Assembly: GCA_964020085.1 (NCBI GenBank)
Contig: OZ026607.1
Location: 472,501-536,500 of the forward strand
Length of the DNA stretch: 64,000 nucleotides
Reading direction: 5' to 3'
From: Micromussa lordhowensis
Lineage: Eukaryota; Cnidaria; Anthozoa; Scleractinia; Lobophylliidae
The notes under the pieces were generated by a model. The model had not been told where the DNA came from, searched no databases, and saw only the letters and a program-made list of their open reading frames with translations. Of this stretch, positions 9,819 to 17,990 are shown piece by piece (position 1 is the stretch's first letter; every line of letters starts with the position of its first letter). Both the position numbers and the translations under genes were made by a program.

Positions 9819-9824
9819 TTTATT
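9819..9824 (-). terminator. Poly(A) signal of the GRF zinc-finger gene
   Basis: AATAAA on the minus strand, about 90 bases after the stop codon at 9911. Confidence 0.55.
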
Positions 9825-9910
9825 CGCTCATTTTTCATAATCTTATGTAACACTTATAAAGCAGTGACATTCAATTTACAGTTAACAATGACAACATGTG
9901 TCCTCGTTCT

Positions 9911-10720
9911 TCAAGAGTTGCATTTCTCTCCATACTGATTGTACCTCCGGAAGTCTCTTTGCTGAGGTGTGAACAACTCTAGGGGTAGTGGATACCCTTC
10001 ATGAATTCTACCCCCTTCCAGCCAAGCTTTGGTTTTGCCTCGGGGTTCTTCGTCCACCCACTGAAAGAAACCGCACCAACGCTTAGAGCATTTTAGGAAC
10101 AATCTCCCTGGATTCTTCTCTGACTGGGACAAGGACATGACCAGTGGGCGTTTACAGTAACACTCCATGATGTGTACTGGTTTGGACAGAAAGAAGTTGT
10201 GAAGTTGACGTTTGGCCGAGTCTAAGTAATACTCTACATTGTCCACTCCACAGCTGACATAACAATTTCGGACGGGGCATTTGTAGTACTCCCAATGGCC
10301 GTACTGAGTGTTGGTCTCTTTCTTTTGCAAAGTATCGTTCAGATGCACAGGACAAGAGTACAGGATCTCTGTGCTCCCTTGGGGCGGTGGTGATGGATTC
10401 CTAAAAGGTGCTGTAGATGTTTGAAGAGCACTAGGCGGTAGGGGATGCCATTGCTGTGCGAGCTCGTCCAGAAAGGCGTCAGGGTTAAAGATCTCTCCTT
10501 CCTCCAGGACTTGCACTTCCACTATTCCCCCATTTCCTACAATCGGGGGGACTTCATGAAATGTCTTTCCTTCGGGTTCTTGCTTGATCTTCTTGGTCTT
10601 TGGTTTCTTTTCTGCTTTCTCTTTCTTGACCGCCCTCTTTCTCTTTTTGGTGGAAATCCCCTCTGAACTTTGGTCGGGTAACATGTATCTGGTAGATGAT
10701 TCTGGTTGTACTTGCTCCAT
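9911..10720 (-). CDS. GRF-type zinc-finger protein of the Polinton (269 aa)
   Basis: The N-terminal third (about residues 20-55) is lysine-rich, KKRKRAVKKEKAEKKPKTKK, and resembles a nuclear localisation signal; a proline-rich linker follows. Residues about 120-180 hold Cys/His pairs (SCPVH, KCPVRNCYVSC) that may form a first zinc site. Residues about 186-222 fit the GRF zinc finger: CYCKRPL, then GRLFLKC, then CGFFQWVDE. GRF fingers bind single-stranded nucleic acid in known nucleases and topoisomerases, so a role in genome replication is a reasonable inference. The gene is transcribed away from the capsid block from a shared CCAAT-rich promoter region. The start is the first ATG after a GATATAAG TATA-like box. 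Confidence 0.85.
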   Translation of the reverse strand: MEQVQPESSTRYMLPDQSSEGISTKKRKRAVKKEKAEKKPKTKKIKQEPEGKTFHEVPPIVGNGGIVEVQVLEEGEIFNPDAFLDELAQQWHPLPPSALQTSTAPFRNPSPPPQGSTEILYSCPVHLNDTLQKKETNTQYGHWEYYKCPVRNCYVSCGVDNVEYYLDSAKRQLHNFFLSKPVHIMECYCKRPLVMSLSQSEKNPGRLFLKCSKRWCGFFQWVDEEPRGKTKAWLEGGRIHEGYPLPLELFTPQQRDFRRYNQYGEKCNS

Positions 10721-10779
10721 TGTGCTTCAAACGCTCAGACCAAACACTTGTTTGCGAGTGACGAGAATGAACGGGAAAC

Positions 10780-11060
10780 AGACTTATATCAGTGAAACAA
10801 ACCAATCAGCATCAAGTGGTGTGATCTCCGACCTGACCAATCACATCACTTTGTGACCATGTAAGAAAACACTGATCTCGAATCTTACCAATCGCAACAA
10901 ATATTGTTCCTATAAGGAAAACGAGTATACACCAATCAGCGTCGTTTCCCTGTCGACGTAAACATTACATAAACTTATTTTAGTCCAATCAGGTCACTTC
11001 ATTGTTAGTCATGTGATTTGACTTGTACCCATAAATAGGGAGATTGCTCAATAAAACCTT
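10780..11060. promoter_or_regulatory. Divergent promoter region with five CCAAT boxes
   Basis: CCAAT occurs near 10802, 10838, 10889, 10932 and 10984, all in the same orientation. A TATA-like ATATAAG on the minus strand (about 10786-10792) serves the zinc-finger gene, and CATAAATAG near 11029 serves the plus-strand block that begins at 11075. CCAAT boxes (NF-Y sites) are also present in the terminal repeats. Confidence 0.6.
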
Positions 11061-11074
11061 TCATTTTATTCACC

Positions 11075-11362
11075 ATGTCTAGTTGCGAGTATTGGTCTAG
11101 TCGCGAGTATTGGTCAAGGTTATGCGAAAGATGCGAGCAAATCGTCAACAAATACGGAAAGGATATAGTCCTTCCTACAGATTCTGTTGATGACCCCCTG
11201 AAAGAATTCGAAGTCGTTGATGTGAGTAAAAACGTATTCCGTTTCGTGGTCTTTATCTTGTGGTTGAAAGGACAACCAAATTCATTCGAGTGGTTTCTCA
11301 CCATTCGTGAACGCTACCCAGACCTCTGGAGGCAATGTCTTTACAGACTGTTCGTGCTATGA
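11075..11362 (+). CDS. CARD/death-fold-like small protein (95 aa)
   Basis: All-helical by composition, with no membrane segment. The second half (residues about 52-90: FRFVVFILWLKGQPNSFEWF followed by RERYPDLWRQCL) fits the pattern of CARD helices 4-6: hydrophobic helix, a KG turn, then a Phe-containing helix and a YPxLxxxL ending. CARD modules join apoptosis and innate-sensing complexes, so the protein may interfere with host death signalling; that is inference from pattern only. Its stop overlaps the integrase start as ATGA (11359-11362), so it is the first gene of the plus block. The start ATG lies 46 bases after a TATA-like box. Confidence 0.55.
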   Translation: MSSCEYWSSREYWSRLCERCEQIVNKYGKDIVLPTDSVDDPLKEFEVVDVSKNVFRFVVFILWLKGQPNSFEWFLTIRERYPDLWRQCLYRLFVL

Positions 11363-12432
11363 AGAGTAAAAAGAAAAACACCTATGGGACTCTGTTGACA
11401 ACCTATCGAGATCCGACCGCACCTGGTAGTTTGGGGGGTGTGGCTCGTTTTGCACGCGCACAAAAATTACCCATCGGAAAAGTATGAAAGACATTGGAGC
11501 GTGATTTGGGTTATACCTTGCACAAACCCCGGAGACGACATTTTCCTACCCTCCCCGTGATGGTGTTTGGTATCGACGAGCAATGGGCGGCAGATCTGAT
11601 CGAAGTGATCAATATTGCCAAATCCAATCGCCGTTACAGGTATCTATTGACAGTGATCGACGTGTTTTCCAAGTACGCCTGGGTGGAACCCGTCAAGACC
11701 AAGACAGGACAAGACGTGACGACTGCTTTCGAAAAGATTTTGAAACGAAGTCAAGGTCACCAACCGCAGAATCTTCAGACGGATAGCGGGAAAGAATTTT
11801 ACAATAAACATTTCCAAGCCTTGATGAAACAGAAAAATATCCATCACTTCTCTACCAGTGGGGATACCAAAGCCAGCGTCGTAGAACGTTTCAATCGAAC
11901 CTTGAAAGAAAGATTGTATCGATATTTTACCATCAAGAATACAGTGACATTTTTACCCGTGTTGCAAGATTTGGTCTTGGGTTACAATCGATCGTATCAT
12001 AGCAGCATCAAGATGGCCCCCAACAAAGTGACTGCAAGTAATCAAGAAGATGTATGGAACAACTTGTATGCCAAACGTTTGAATGCCAAACGCCTCAAGC
12101 CAAAGTTTAAAGTAAATGATCGCGTGAGACTCAATAAGAAACATCGGGTGTTCAAGAAAGGTTACCTACCAGGCTGGACGGAGGAGGTGTTTATAGTATC
12201 CAGAGTCGTCCCTGGAAGTGTGGTCACTTACAGAATTAAAGAGATGGATGACACACCTTTGGAAGGAACCTTTTATTCTCAAGACTTACAGAAAGTCACT
12301 GTATCGGATGACGATTTGTATCGAGTGGAAAAAGTGTTGAAACGAAAAGGGAATAAATTGCTTGTACGCTGGAAAGGTTGGCCAGATAAATACGACAGTT
12401 GGATCGACAAGAAGGACGTGAAAAAGCTTTGA
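11359..12432 (+). pseudogene. Polinton integrase with chromodomain, interrupted by one TGA
   Basis: From the ATG that overlaps the upstream gene, the frame encodes the typical Polinton N-terminal segment (PGSLGGV) and then meets a TGA at 11485-11487. In the same frame the rest is open to 12432. It contains the DDE core: first Asp in WAADLIEV, second in QTDSGKEF, Glu in VVERFNRTLKE, about 34 residues apart. The end is a chromodomain (about 45 residues, RVEKVLKRKG ... VRWKGWPDKYDSWI). Integrases of this class insert the element and leave 6-bp duplications, as seen here. The TGA would remove the whole catalytic domain unless translation restarts, so I call it a pseudogene. This gene lies outside the tandemly duplicated part, so only one copy exists. 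Confidence 0.9.
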
Positions 12433-12434
12433 GA

Positions 12435-13451
12435 ATGACTGAAGAGTTTTACATCACCTTGCCTAGTCACAGCAATCGGACAGAGTTTCCCCAGAACCAA
12501 AGCAATCATTTCAAGATTCGATTACCACACCCCATCAGGTTGCAAGGATCGAGTTGGAAAGTGGGATTGAGTAGCATCTCTCTACCAGATGTGAAAGTTC
12601 ATCTTCCCAAGTTAGTCAACGGTAACGGAATCCTGTTCACCATGGATTGGATCATGAAATACCCTTCTGGGGGGTTGAAGTTTGGTAGAGCTCACTACGA
12701 TCCGGACGATCTCCGAGCCGTGGTAGAGTACATTGATGGGGTTGGCTTCATGAAAAGTATGGTAACATTTTTCGAGCAGCGTCGCATCTTGAATTACGGA
12801 GGACCTCATCTTGGTAGCAGCTATACAGCATCCGATGGAAAGAGAATGTATGTGAAATTTCGTTGGGATGGAGACGATCTGTTGACTGATAACCAAGCTA
12901 CACATGTACGTTCCATTTACTCACCCGCCTTGAAGATCAATAAAATGTTGGCCTTAAAGATGGGATGGTTGAAAGAGAGAAGCCCTGGAAATTATGACTT
13001 GGGACCCAATTTACGTCAAGAGTTTTTTACGGACACTGTTCCCAATTTAGAAACGATGACGCACGATCTGAAAAACGACAGGGATGAGCCTTTGTTTTGG
13101 TTGTTAGAAGAGGACCTTTTTCATCTGAGTGTGACCTGCGATTGGCGCTTTACGAATCTCAACAAAGCCTTTCAAAACGTGGTGGGTTCGACATCACGTT
13201 CCCTGTTCATCTATTCCGACGTAGGAGGAAGTTCAGTGGTTGGAAATCAAGTCACAGATCTATTGCGAGAGGTCAATTATCGACGGACAGGGAATGGAAG
13301 TCATTATTTTGAACCGCTCCACATTCACTATATTCCGTTGCGCAAGGACGTTGTGGACATTATTGAGACGCAGGTGTCAGAGACAACAGGAGAGCTGCCT
13401 CAATTTGGCGAGGGAAACACGATTCTCACCCTTCACTTCAAACGAGCATGA
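12435..13451 (+). CDS. Penton base / minor capsid protein (338 aa)
   Basis: Resembles the Polinton/adintovirus penton: N-terminal EEFYITLPSHSNRTEFPQNQ and C-terminal LHIHYIPLRKDVVDIIETQV with an LTLHF strand close to the end, a pattern of a single jelly-roll capsid protein. No membrane segment or signal peptide. The ATG is two bases after the integrase stop (TGAGAATG); a longer frame would need a non-ATG start inside the integrase gene. The stop overlaps the next start as ATGA. It would form the five-fold vertices of the virion together with the major capsid protein. Confidence 0.85.
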   Translation: MTEEFYITLPSHSNRTEFPQNQSNHFKIRLPHPIRLQGSSWKVGLSSISLPDVKVHLPKLVNGNGILFTMDWIMKYPSGGLKFGRAHYDPDDLRAVVEYIDGVGFMKSMVTFFEQRRILNYGGPHLGSSYTASDGKRMYVKFRWDGDDLLTDNQATHVRSIYSPALKINKMLALKMGWLKERSPGNYDLGPNLRQEFFTDTVPNLETMTHDLKNDRDEPLFWLLEEDLFHLSVTCDWRFTNLNKAFQNVVGSTSRSLFIYSDVGGSSVVGNQVTDLLREVNYRRTGNGSHYFEPLHIHYIPLRKDVVDIIETQVSETTGELPQFGEGNTILTLHFKRA

Positions 13452-13696
13452 AAGGTGGAAGTTTAACACGATTCAAACCTGACCCACAGGACGGAGGTGG
13501 CTTTGTCCAAGAACTGCTGAAAGCGAGTGTTAAGGGAGGTCTGAAAGGATTAAAAAGCGGTCGCGGTGTTCGAGATCGCATTCGAAAGGCAAAAGAGGGT
13601 GCAACACGGAGCGCTAAACAAGCAGTGAAACGTAAAGCTTACGAAGTCCTAGATAGAAACATCAAACGAAAATTCAACGACATCTTCGGTGACTAA
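13448..13696 (+). CDS. Small basic virion-type protein (82 aa)
   Basis: Starts at an ATGA overlap with the penton gene. Glycine-rich N terminus (MKGGSLTRF, QDGGGFVQEL) followed by a Lys/Arg-rich helical part, net strongly positive. GG pairs resemble adenain-type cleavage contexts, and basic peptides of this kind act as DNA condensers or membrane-active factors in adenoviruses. The precise homology is not clear to me. The stop overlaps the next start as TAATG. Confidence 0.7.
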   Translation: MKGGSLTRFKPDPQDGGGFVQELLKASVKGGLKGLKSGRGVRDRIRKAKEGATRSAKQAVKRKAYEVLDRNIKRKFNDIFGD

Positions 13697-13905
13697 TGAA
13701 TCCCATCTACTCCAGAAGCTCACGACTCGTCAAATCTAGAAAAGGACTGTCAATGTCATGCTTTGAAGGTTGCTCAAAAGCCTCGAAATCTCGCCGAAAG
13801 GTACAAAAAGGCGGATGAATTGGTCCTGGAGTCAGTAAACCTGTTGGCTACGATTGGGATCACATCTTAGCGAGAAGACAAAGGAGAAGAAGAAGAAGAA
13901 GATGA
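13696..13905 (+). pseudogene. Very small basic protein gene broken by an internal TGA
   Basis: Starts in a TAATG overlap. The frame encodes 40 Arg/Ser/Lys-rich residues ending QKGG, then TGA at 13816-13818. The same frame continues open for 28 codons, ending in a run of arginines, and stops at 13903-13905 in an ATGA overlap with the capsid start. Because both ends obey the overlap rule of this block, the full interval was probably one gene. The alternative is a 40-residue protein followed by a spacer. Confidence 0.6.
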
Positions 13906-15305
13906 CAGATACCTTGATAGACGGTGGGCTATTACATCCGGGTTCAAAATCAGTTATGAATCCTCAACTAAGCCTGTTCAACGTTCCACCCACTGATCTT
14001 AGCATGTCCAGTTATCGCATCGTACCCATTCAGACCTACACGACAGGCATCAACCCCGTGGAATTCCAAGTGGATCCTCAAGAAGATTACGTGGACCTCA
14101 GTCGAAGTTTCTTTGAGGTTGAGTTAGCGCTAAAACTGGCCAATGGCGATAACGTGGTGGAGGCCACGAGACTCTGGCCCACAAACAATTTGGCCCACAC
14201 TCTGTTCAAACAGATCAGTGTGCGACTCAATGGTACCTTGATTAGCCCTCAAACTGATAATGACCATTATAAAGCCTACCTGGAAACATTGCTCAACTAC
14301 AACAGAGATGATGGAAAAACCGTGCTAAAACCTCAAGGATGGTACAATGCAGTGGACTTTCCAATACAAATGACTGCGAACAACACAAACACGGAAGGAG
14401 ATGGACACGAAGCTTTCCAAGCATTGTCCTCTAACCAACAAGCTTCAGTGAAACTCATGAAAGCAGAACAAAGCAATAACACGAATGGAAAGCGACACGT
14501 GCTAAGGTTCACACCCCACATTGAAGTGTTCCACTTGAACAAATTATTGGTACCAGGTGTGCAGATTGGAATCCAAATGTATTTCAATTCTCCCAATTTG
14601 TTCTTGAATGGTGTGAATGTAGCTGGAAGATTGACACATGAAAATGTCAAAGTGAGAATGTACCTGTGTCAAGTAAGGCTCAACCCCAGCGTCTACCGAG
14701 AGTTGATGACGAAAATGAACGTCAACAGAACCATAGTGGCTTACCCGACCGTGAGAAGTGAAATTAGGACCTTCAACATGCAAGGAAACCAGCAAAGATA
14801 CGAGTGCAACAATTTATTTCAAGGCCGAATTCCTAACAGAGTCATCGTGGGGCTTGTGCATTCAGATGCCTTCAATGGTAATGTGGCACGTGACCCATTC
14901 TGTTTTCAAAAGTTTGGTGTGAGTAACATCAGGCAACTGGTCAGAGGAGAAGAGTATCCATACGAGACCCTGGAACTAGTGCACAACAACAGTACTCAAG
15001 ATTTGAGAGGTTACTATCGGTTCTTACAAGCCACAGGATGTTTGTGCAAGCATCAAGGAAACATGGTGAGAAGTGAAGACTGGGGTCAAGGCAAGAATTG
15101 CACACTGTTTGTATTTGACAACGCAGCCAACGGATGTTTGGACAGTCCAGTGTTGAATCCCAAACAGTCAGGAGAGTTACAGATTGTGCTGAACTTCGGT
15201 GCACCACCAGGTAACAACATCACTGTCATCCTGTACGGAGAGTTTGAGAACCTCTTGGAAATAGACAAGAACAAAGCCGTGTTGTACGACATTTACCAAC
15301 GCTAA
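13902..15305 (+). CDS. Major capsid protein, double-jelly-roll type (467 aa)
   Basis: Matches the F54H12.2-like capsid family of Polintons and adintoviruses: the start region has the LFNVPPTDLSM and YTTGINPVEFQ segments, followed by DLSRSFFEVEL and VRLNG; the end has NPKQSGELQI and VILYGEFENLLEID. Double-jelly-roll trimers form the icosahedral shell. The ATG overlaps the upstream stop (ATGA); an upstream in-frame extension would require a TTG start. The stop overlaps the protease start (TAATG at 15303-15307). This copy is complete; a second copy at 26144 keeps only the C-terminal 57%. Confidence 0.92.
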   Translation: MTDTLIDGGLLHPGSKSVMNPQLSLFNVPPTDLSMSSYRIVPIQTYTTGINPVEFQVDPQEDYVDLSRSFFEVELALKLANGDNVVEATRLWPTNNLAHTLFKQISVRLNGTLISPQTDNDHYKAYLETLLNYNRDDGKTVLKPQGWYNAVDFPIQMTANNTNTEGDGHEAFQALSSNQQASVKLMKAEQSNNTNGKRHVLRFTPHIEVFHLNKLLVPGVQIGIQMYFNSPNLFLNGVNVAGRLTHENVKVRMYLCQVRLNPSVYRELMTKMNVNRTIVAYPTVRSEIRTFNMQGNQQRYECNNLFQGRIPNRVIVGLVHSDAFNGNVARDPFCFQKFGVSNIRQLVRGEEYPYETLELVHNNSTQDLRGYYRFLQATGCLCKHQGNMVRSEDWGQGKNCTLFVFDNAANGCLDSPVLNPKQSGELQIVLNFGAPPGNNITVILYGEFENLLEIDKNKAVLYDIYQR

Positions 15306-15868
15306 TGGAGAAAGTACCTCTGAATAACGTGCAACTGGATCATTTGGCGACAGCAGATGCCGTCTTGAAACCCTACTTTTACGGCACGGTGGCTTGCGAT
15401 CGATTACCAAGTCGACCGATCAAGAAAGAACCTCGTGGGTACATTGTGAACACAGATCCGCACTATAGAGGGGGACGACACTGGCTGGCACTTTGGACCC
15501 ATAGTGGAAATGTATGTGAGGTAATGGACAGCTACGCCCTACCATTGGAGTCTTACGAGACAACAGAGCCCCTGCAAGACTGGTTAAAAAGCCAATGGAA
15601 ATATGTCATTTACAACGGACAGTCTCTGCAATCGATTTACAGTAAAAGTTGTGGCGATTACGCCTTGTTCTATTTAAAGGACAGAGCGAGAGGTCAAAGC
15701 ATGAATGAGTTCTTGAGACGTTTCTCGAAACATGATTATGTAAACAACGATCACAAAGTAGGTCAGATGTTAAAAAAGTTGATCGAGAAAGAGTTAGAAT
15801 GGGATCAAGTGTGTAAAATGAAACATCACCAAGACACTTCACGTTGTGGTGTAAGACATTTAGTGTAA
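15305..15868 (+). CDS. Adenain-like maturation cysteine protease (187 aa)
   Basis: The catalytic set of C5/Ulp1-like proteases is visible: His in GRHWLALW (about residue 59), acidic residue in EVMDSY (about 74), Gln in the YNGQSLQS region and Cys in SKSCGDYALF (about 115). It would cleave capsid precursor proteins; several small basic proteins here carry GG pairs resembling its substrates. It is the last gene of the first late block and is followed by AATAAA at 15883. Confidence 0.93.
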   Translation: MEKVPLNNVQLDHLATADAVLKPYFYGTVACDRLPSRPIKKEPRGYIVNTDPHYRGGRHWLALWTHSGNVCEVMDSYALPLESYETTEPLQDWLKSQWKYVIYNGQSLQSIYSKSCGDYALFYLKDRARGQSMNEFLRRFSKHDYVNNDHKVGQMLKKLIEKELEWDQVCKMKHHQDTSRCGVRHLV

Positions 15869-15882
15869 TGATTGTTGGTTTC

Positions 15883-15888
15883 ACAATA
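15883..15888 (+). terminator. Poly(A) signal after the protease gene
   Basis: AATAAA 15 bases downstream of the protease stop. It would end a transcript covering the CARD-like, integrase, penton, capsid and protease genes. Confidence 0.6.
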
Positions 15889-15918
15889 AAATATGGTTGA
15901 AAACATGTTCTGTGTAAT

Positions 15919-15985
15919 GATCTTGTAGTACAATGGTTAGTATCCTCTGGAGGTCAGAGATTGAACCCACAGCGCCGATCTTTTT
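15919..15985 (+). ncRNA. tRNA-like pol III-type unit (A box, B box, T5)
   Basis: TAGTACAATGG (15926-15936) fits the A-box/D-arm pattern; the D stem GTAC/GTAT and the following TTAGTATCC closely resemble metazoan tRNA-Asp. AGATTGAACCC (15958-15968) is a weak B box. TTTTT at 15981-15985 is a pol III terminator. The anticodon arm is cut down to CCTC-TG-GAGG, and only the outer four acceptor pairs (GATC/GATC) form, so it is not a working tRNA. It could be a viral small RNA or a decayed tRNA. It is preserved unchanged in the copy at 27600-27666. Confidence 0.45.
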
Positions 15986-16040
15986 CTTTCCTTGGGGTAT
16001 CAAAAGCCGCATACCCTTGCACCTTTAACCATTTGGACTC

Positions 16041-16697
16041 ATGGAACGACGGGAGGCCTTTCGATTTTATACCCCTTCTAGTCTATTGGTGGTGGGTCCT
16101 TCAGGGTGTGGCAAGACGGTGTTTACCACCAACCTTTTACTGAACAATCTCGAATTATTTCATACCAGACCCTCTCAAATACATTATTGCTACGGGGTGT
16201 GGCAAGATGGGTTTCAACTTATGAAAGAACGGGGGATCAAATTTCACGAAGGTGTTCCCGACACAGATCAATTGAAAACGTGGTTTCCTAATGGCGGACT
16301 CCTCGTGTTGGACGATCTTATGGCTGAAGGAGGGAACGATAAACGGGTGTTGGATCTGTTCACCAAACATTCTCACCATCAGAACGTCACCGTTCTCTAT
16401 TTGTGTCAAGACATGTTTCCACCGGGAAAATATGCTAAGAGTATTTCCAGGAACGCCCACTACATCGTAGCCTTCAAAAATCCACGTGATCAATTAGGGA
16501 TGAGGAATTTACTGCTACAGGCGTTTCCCACCCAATGGCAAGTTTTACAAGAGACGTTTCAACGTTTGACAGAACGTCCGTTTGGTTATATGGTCTTGGA
16601 TTTACACCCTGGCAGTTCGGACGATCAAAGGATTCTCAGCCACCTTTTAAAGGACGAAGGATGTATGCGATGTCACAAATTCATCGAGACACCATGA
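16041..16697 (+). CDS. FtsK/HerA-like genome-packaging ATPase (218 aa)
   Basis: Walker A GPSGCGKT at residues 19-26 and Walker B GGLLVLDDLM at about 85-94. The family (A32-like) pumps the genome into the preformed capsid. Length is normal for Polinton packaging ATPases. First gene of the second late block; its stop overlaps the next start as ATGA at 16694-16697. The second copy differs at one residue (Lys to Glu in AFxNPRDQ). Confidence 0.93.
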   Translation: MERREAFRFYTPSSLLVVGPSGCGKTVFTTNLLLNNLELFHTRPSQIHYCYGVWQDGFQLMKERGIKFHEGVPDTDQLKTWFPNGGLLVLDDLMAEGGNDKRVLDLFTKHSHHQNVTVLYLCQDMFPPGKYAKSISRNAHYIVAFKNPRDQLGMRNLLLQAFPTQWQVLQETFQRLTERPFGYMVLDLHPGSSDDQRILSHLLKDEGCMRCHKFIETP

Positions 16698-17245
16698 TGA
16701 GCTCTTCCCTGGATTCAATGACTACCATATCTCTAATGAAAGGATCTAAGAAAAGCGCCCAACTGTTAAACAAAGATTTGCTGTACCGATTGGATGGTTT
16801 GTTTGCCTTTTACCACCGTCAGTGGTGGTGTCATCGTCAGATGTTTTACCGCTTTAAGTGGTGCCACGGTTGTTTGAACGCTTTGGCATTGATCATCGTG
16901 GCAGCTGGCATCGTCGTAGGATCCGTCTTGGAAAACAGTCTGCTGATTGCCTGTTTAACTGCCGCTGGAACTGTGATTAAGGGATGGAACGACTTCAAAA
17001 AATTTTCGTTTAAAATCGACATGTGTCGCTTTGCCTACACCACTTACGACAAAACATTGATCGAATTGAGAACCTACGTGCGCGGACTTCCGATGGAGGA
17101 GTTTGAGGGATTTTTGATCAAGATGCAAACCTTGGATGACACAATCATTGATTTTACACCCCCAGTATCAGACAAATGCGTACAAGAATACGAACAACGA
17201 TTTCACTACGATCACGTCGATAAAAGCAGTAGCACTTATGTGTGA
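16694..17245 (+). CDS. Two-transmembrane-helix protein, SLATT-like layout (183 aa)
   Basis: Two adjacent hydrophobic helices at about residues 61-78 and 82-96 with a tight loop (VLENS). They follow an amphipathic, aromatic-rich helix (FYHRQWWCHRQMFYRFKW) and are followed by about 85 soluble, helical residues. This order, helix then 2TM hairpin then helical tail, is that of SLATT-type two-TM proteins, which act as pore-forming effectors in bacteria. I infer this from layout only. It could instead be a virion membrane protein. The start is set by the ATGA overlap with the ATPase; a longer frame inside the ATPase gene is ignored. Confidence 0.75.
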   Translation: MMSSSLDSMTTISLMKGSKKSAQLLNKDLLYRLDGLFAFYHRQWWCHRQMFYRFKWCHGCLNALALIIVAAGIVVGSVLENSLLIACLTAAGTVIKGWNDFKKFSFKIDMCRFAYTTYDKTLIELRTYVRGLPMEEFEGFLIKMQTLDDTIIDFTPPVSDKCVQEYEQRFHYDHVDKSSSTYV

Positions 17246-17260
17246 GTGGTAGTATGAGTC

Positions 17261-17458
17261 ATGAAGAGCAAGCGAACAGTTCGTAGAAAACCAAGGAGAC
17301 GTAGGAAGACACAAAAAGGAGGGTTGTTTCCATTGGCAGCTCTCATTCCAGCTTTAGTCGCAGCAGGGAAGGCGGCGGCACTAGGTGGAATCTCTGGTGC
17401 AGCGGGTTACGGTGTGAAAAAGGGTTTGCAAGCTGCTTCGCAAAAACGTCGAAGATGA
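17261..17458 (+). CDS. Small basic, membrane-active-type virion peptide (65 aa)
   Basis: An Arg/Lys-rich head ends in RRKTQKGG; a hydrophobic, Ala/Gly-rich stretch LFPLAALIPALVAAGKAAAL follows, then a basic tail. The GG-L junction resembles an adenain cleavage site, which would release a melittin- or pVI-like amphipathic peptide. Such peptides help adenoviruses leave endosomes. ATG lies 15 bases after the upstream stop. The copy at 28942 differs by Arg to Gln at residue 5. Confidence 0.75.
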   Translation: MKSKRTVRRKPRRRRKTQKGGLFPLAALIPALVAAGKAAALGGISGAAGYGVKKGLQAASQKRRR

Positions 17459-17676
17459 AAAATAAACCAAAGACCAAGAAAAGAAGTAAACAGCGAGGTG
17501 GAGCACGGACTCGGCATAAGCATGATAAGAGACAACGCGGCGGTGCACTGTTGACTGTTCTCAAGAACGCGGCCAAGATCGGGTACAAGCTCGGAAAGGA
17601 CAAGAGGTATAAGAGAATGGGTGCAAAGGGTGTCACAGGCAGTTACAACAGACGTCCTGCACCGTGGGAAGTATGA
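17455..17676 (+). CDS. Small basic virion-type protein (73 aa)
   Basis: Starts in an ATGA overlap. Two RGG motifs (KQRGGARTRH and RQRGGALLTV), the second followed by an amphipathic helix ALLTVLKNAAKIGYKLGKDK, again looking like a protease-released peptide. Strongly positive, suited to DNA or membrane binding. The stop overlaps the next start as ATGA. One residue differs in the second copy (Asn to Lys in LKNAAK). Confidence 0.75.
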   Translation: MKNKPKTKKRSKQRGGARTRHKHDKRQRGGALLTVLKNAAKIGYKLGKDKRYKRMGAKGVTGSYNRRPAPWEV

Positions 17677-17990
17677 TTCGATTACGCAGACAACGAACTT
17701 TCTTGGAGGCTATTCTGAAAGAGGCCAATCGAAACAGGAGACAAGAGATGTTAGAACATGCTAATGCAGACCAAATCAATGCCGTGAGCGAAATGGTTCT
17801 CAACCTATTACGAAACAGAATTCCTGTGCACCCGATCACCATGGCTAAACTGAAACGCTATAAGACAACGCTACGCGAGGTGGGGAAACGCAGAAACTCA
17901 GTAAAGAGGCGAAGAGCACATCTCCAAGAACAAAAAGGTAGCGGATTCTGGAGCGGTTTGCAAGACTGTTTCAAAGCATGTTGTGTTTGA
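17673..17990 (+). CDS. Conserved Polinton small helical protein (105 aa)
   Basis: Resembles the small protein commonly found in animal Polintons that has an AILKxAN...DQINAVSEMVLNLL core followed by LKRYKTTLREVG and a basic segment. Function is unknown to me; a virion core or accessory role is likely from its place among virion genes. Ends in a Gly/Trp/Cys tail (GSGFWSGL). The ATG is fixed by the ATGA overlap; a GTG nine bases upstream is ignored. The stop overlaps the next ATG as TGATG. Confidence 0.75.
   Translation: MIRLRRQRTFLEAILKEANRNRRQEMLEHANADQINAVSEMVLNLLRNRIPVHPITMAKLKRYKTTLREVGKRRNSVKRRRAHLQEQKGSGFWSGLQDCFKACCV

Noticed and set aside
11485..13818. TGA read as a sense codon throughout the element
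   Set aside because: TGA is the normal terminator of penton, ATPase, several small genes and the CARD-like gene, so reassignment is unlikely.
13854..13901. Upstream extension of the capsid protein
   Set aside because: Needs a TTG start and overlaps the tail of the small basic gene; the ATG at 13902 obeys the ATGA rule.
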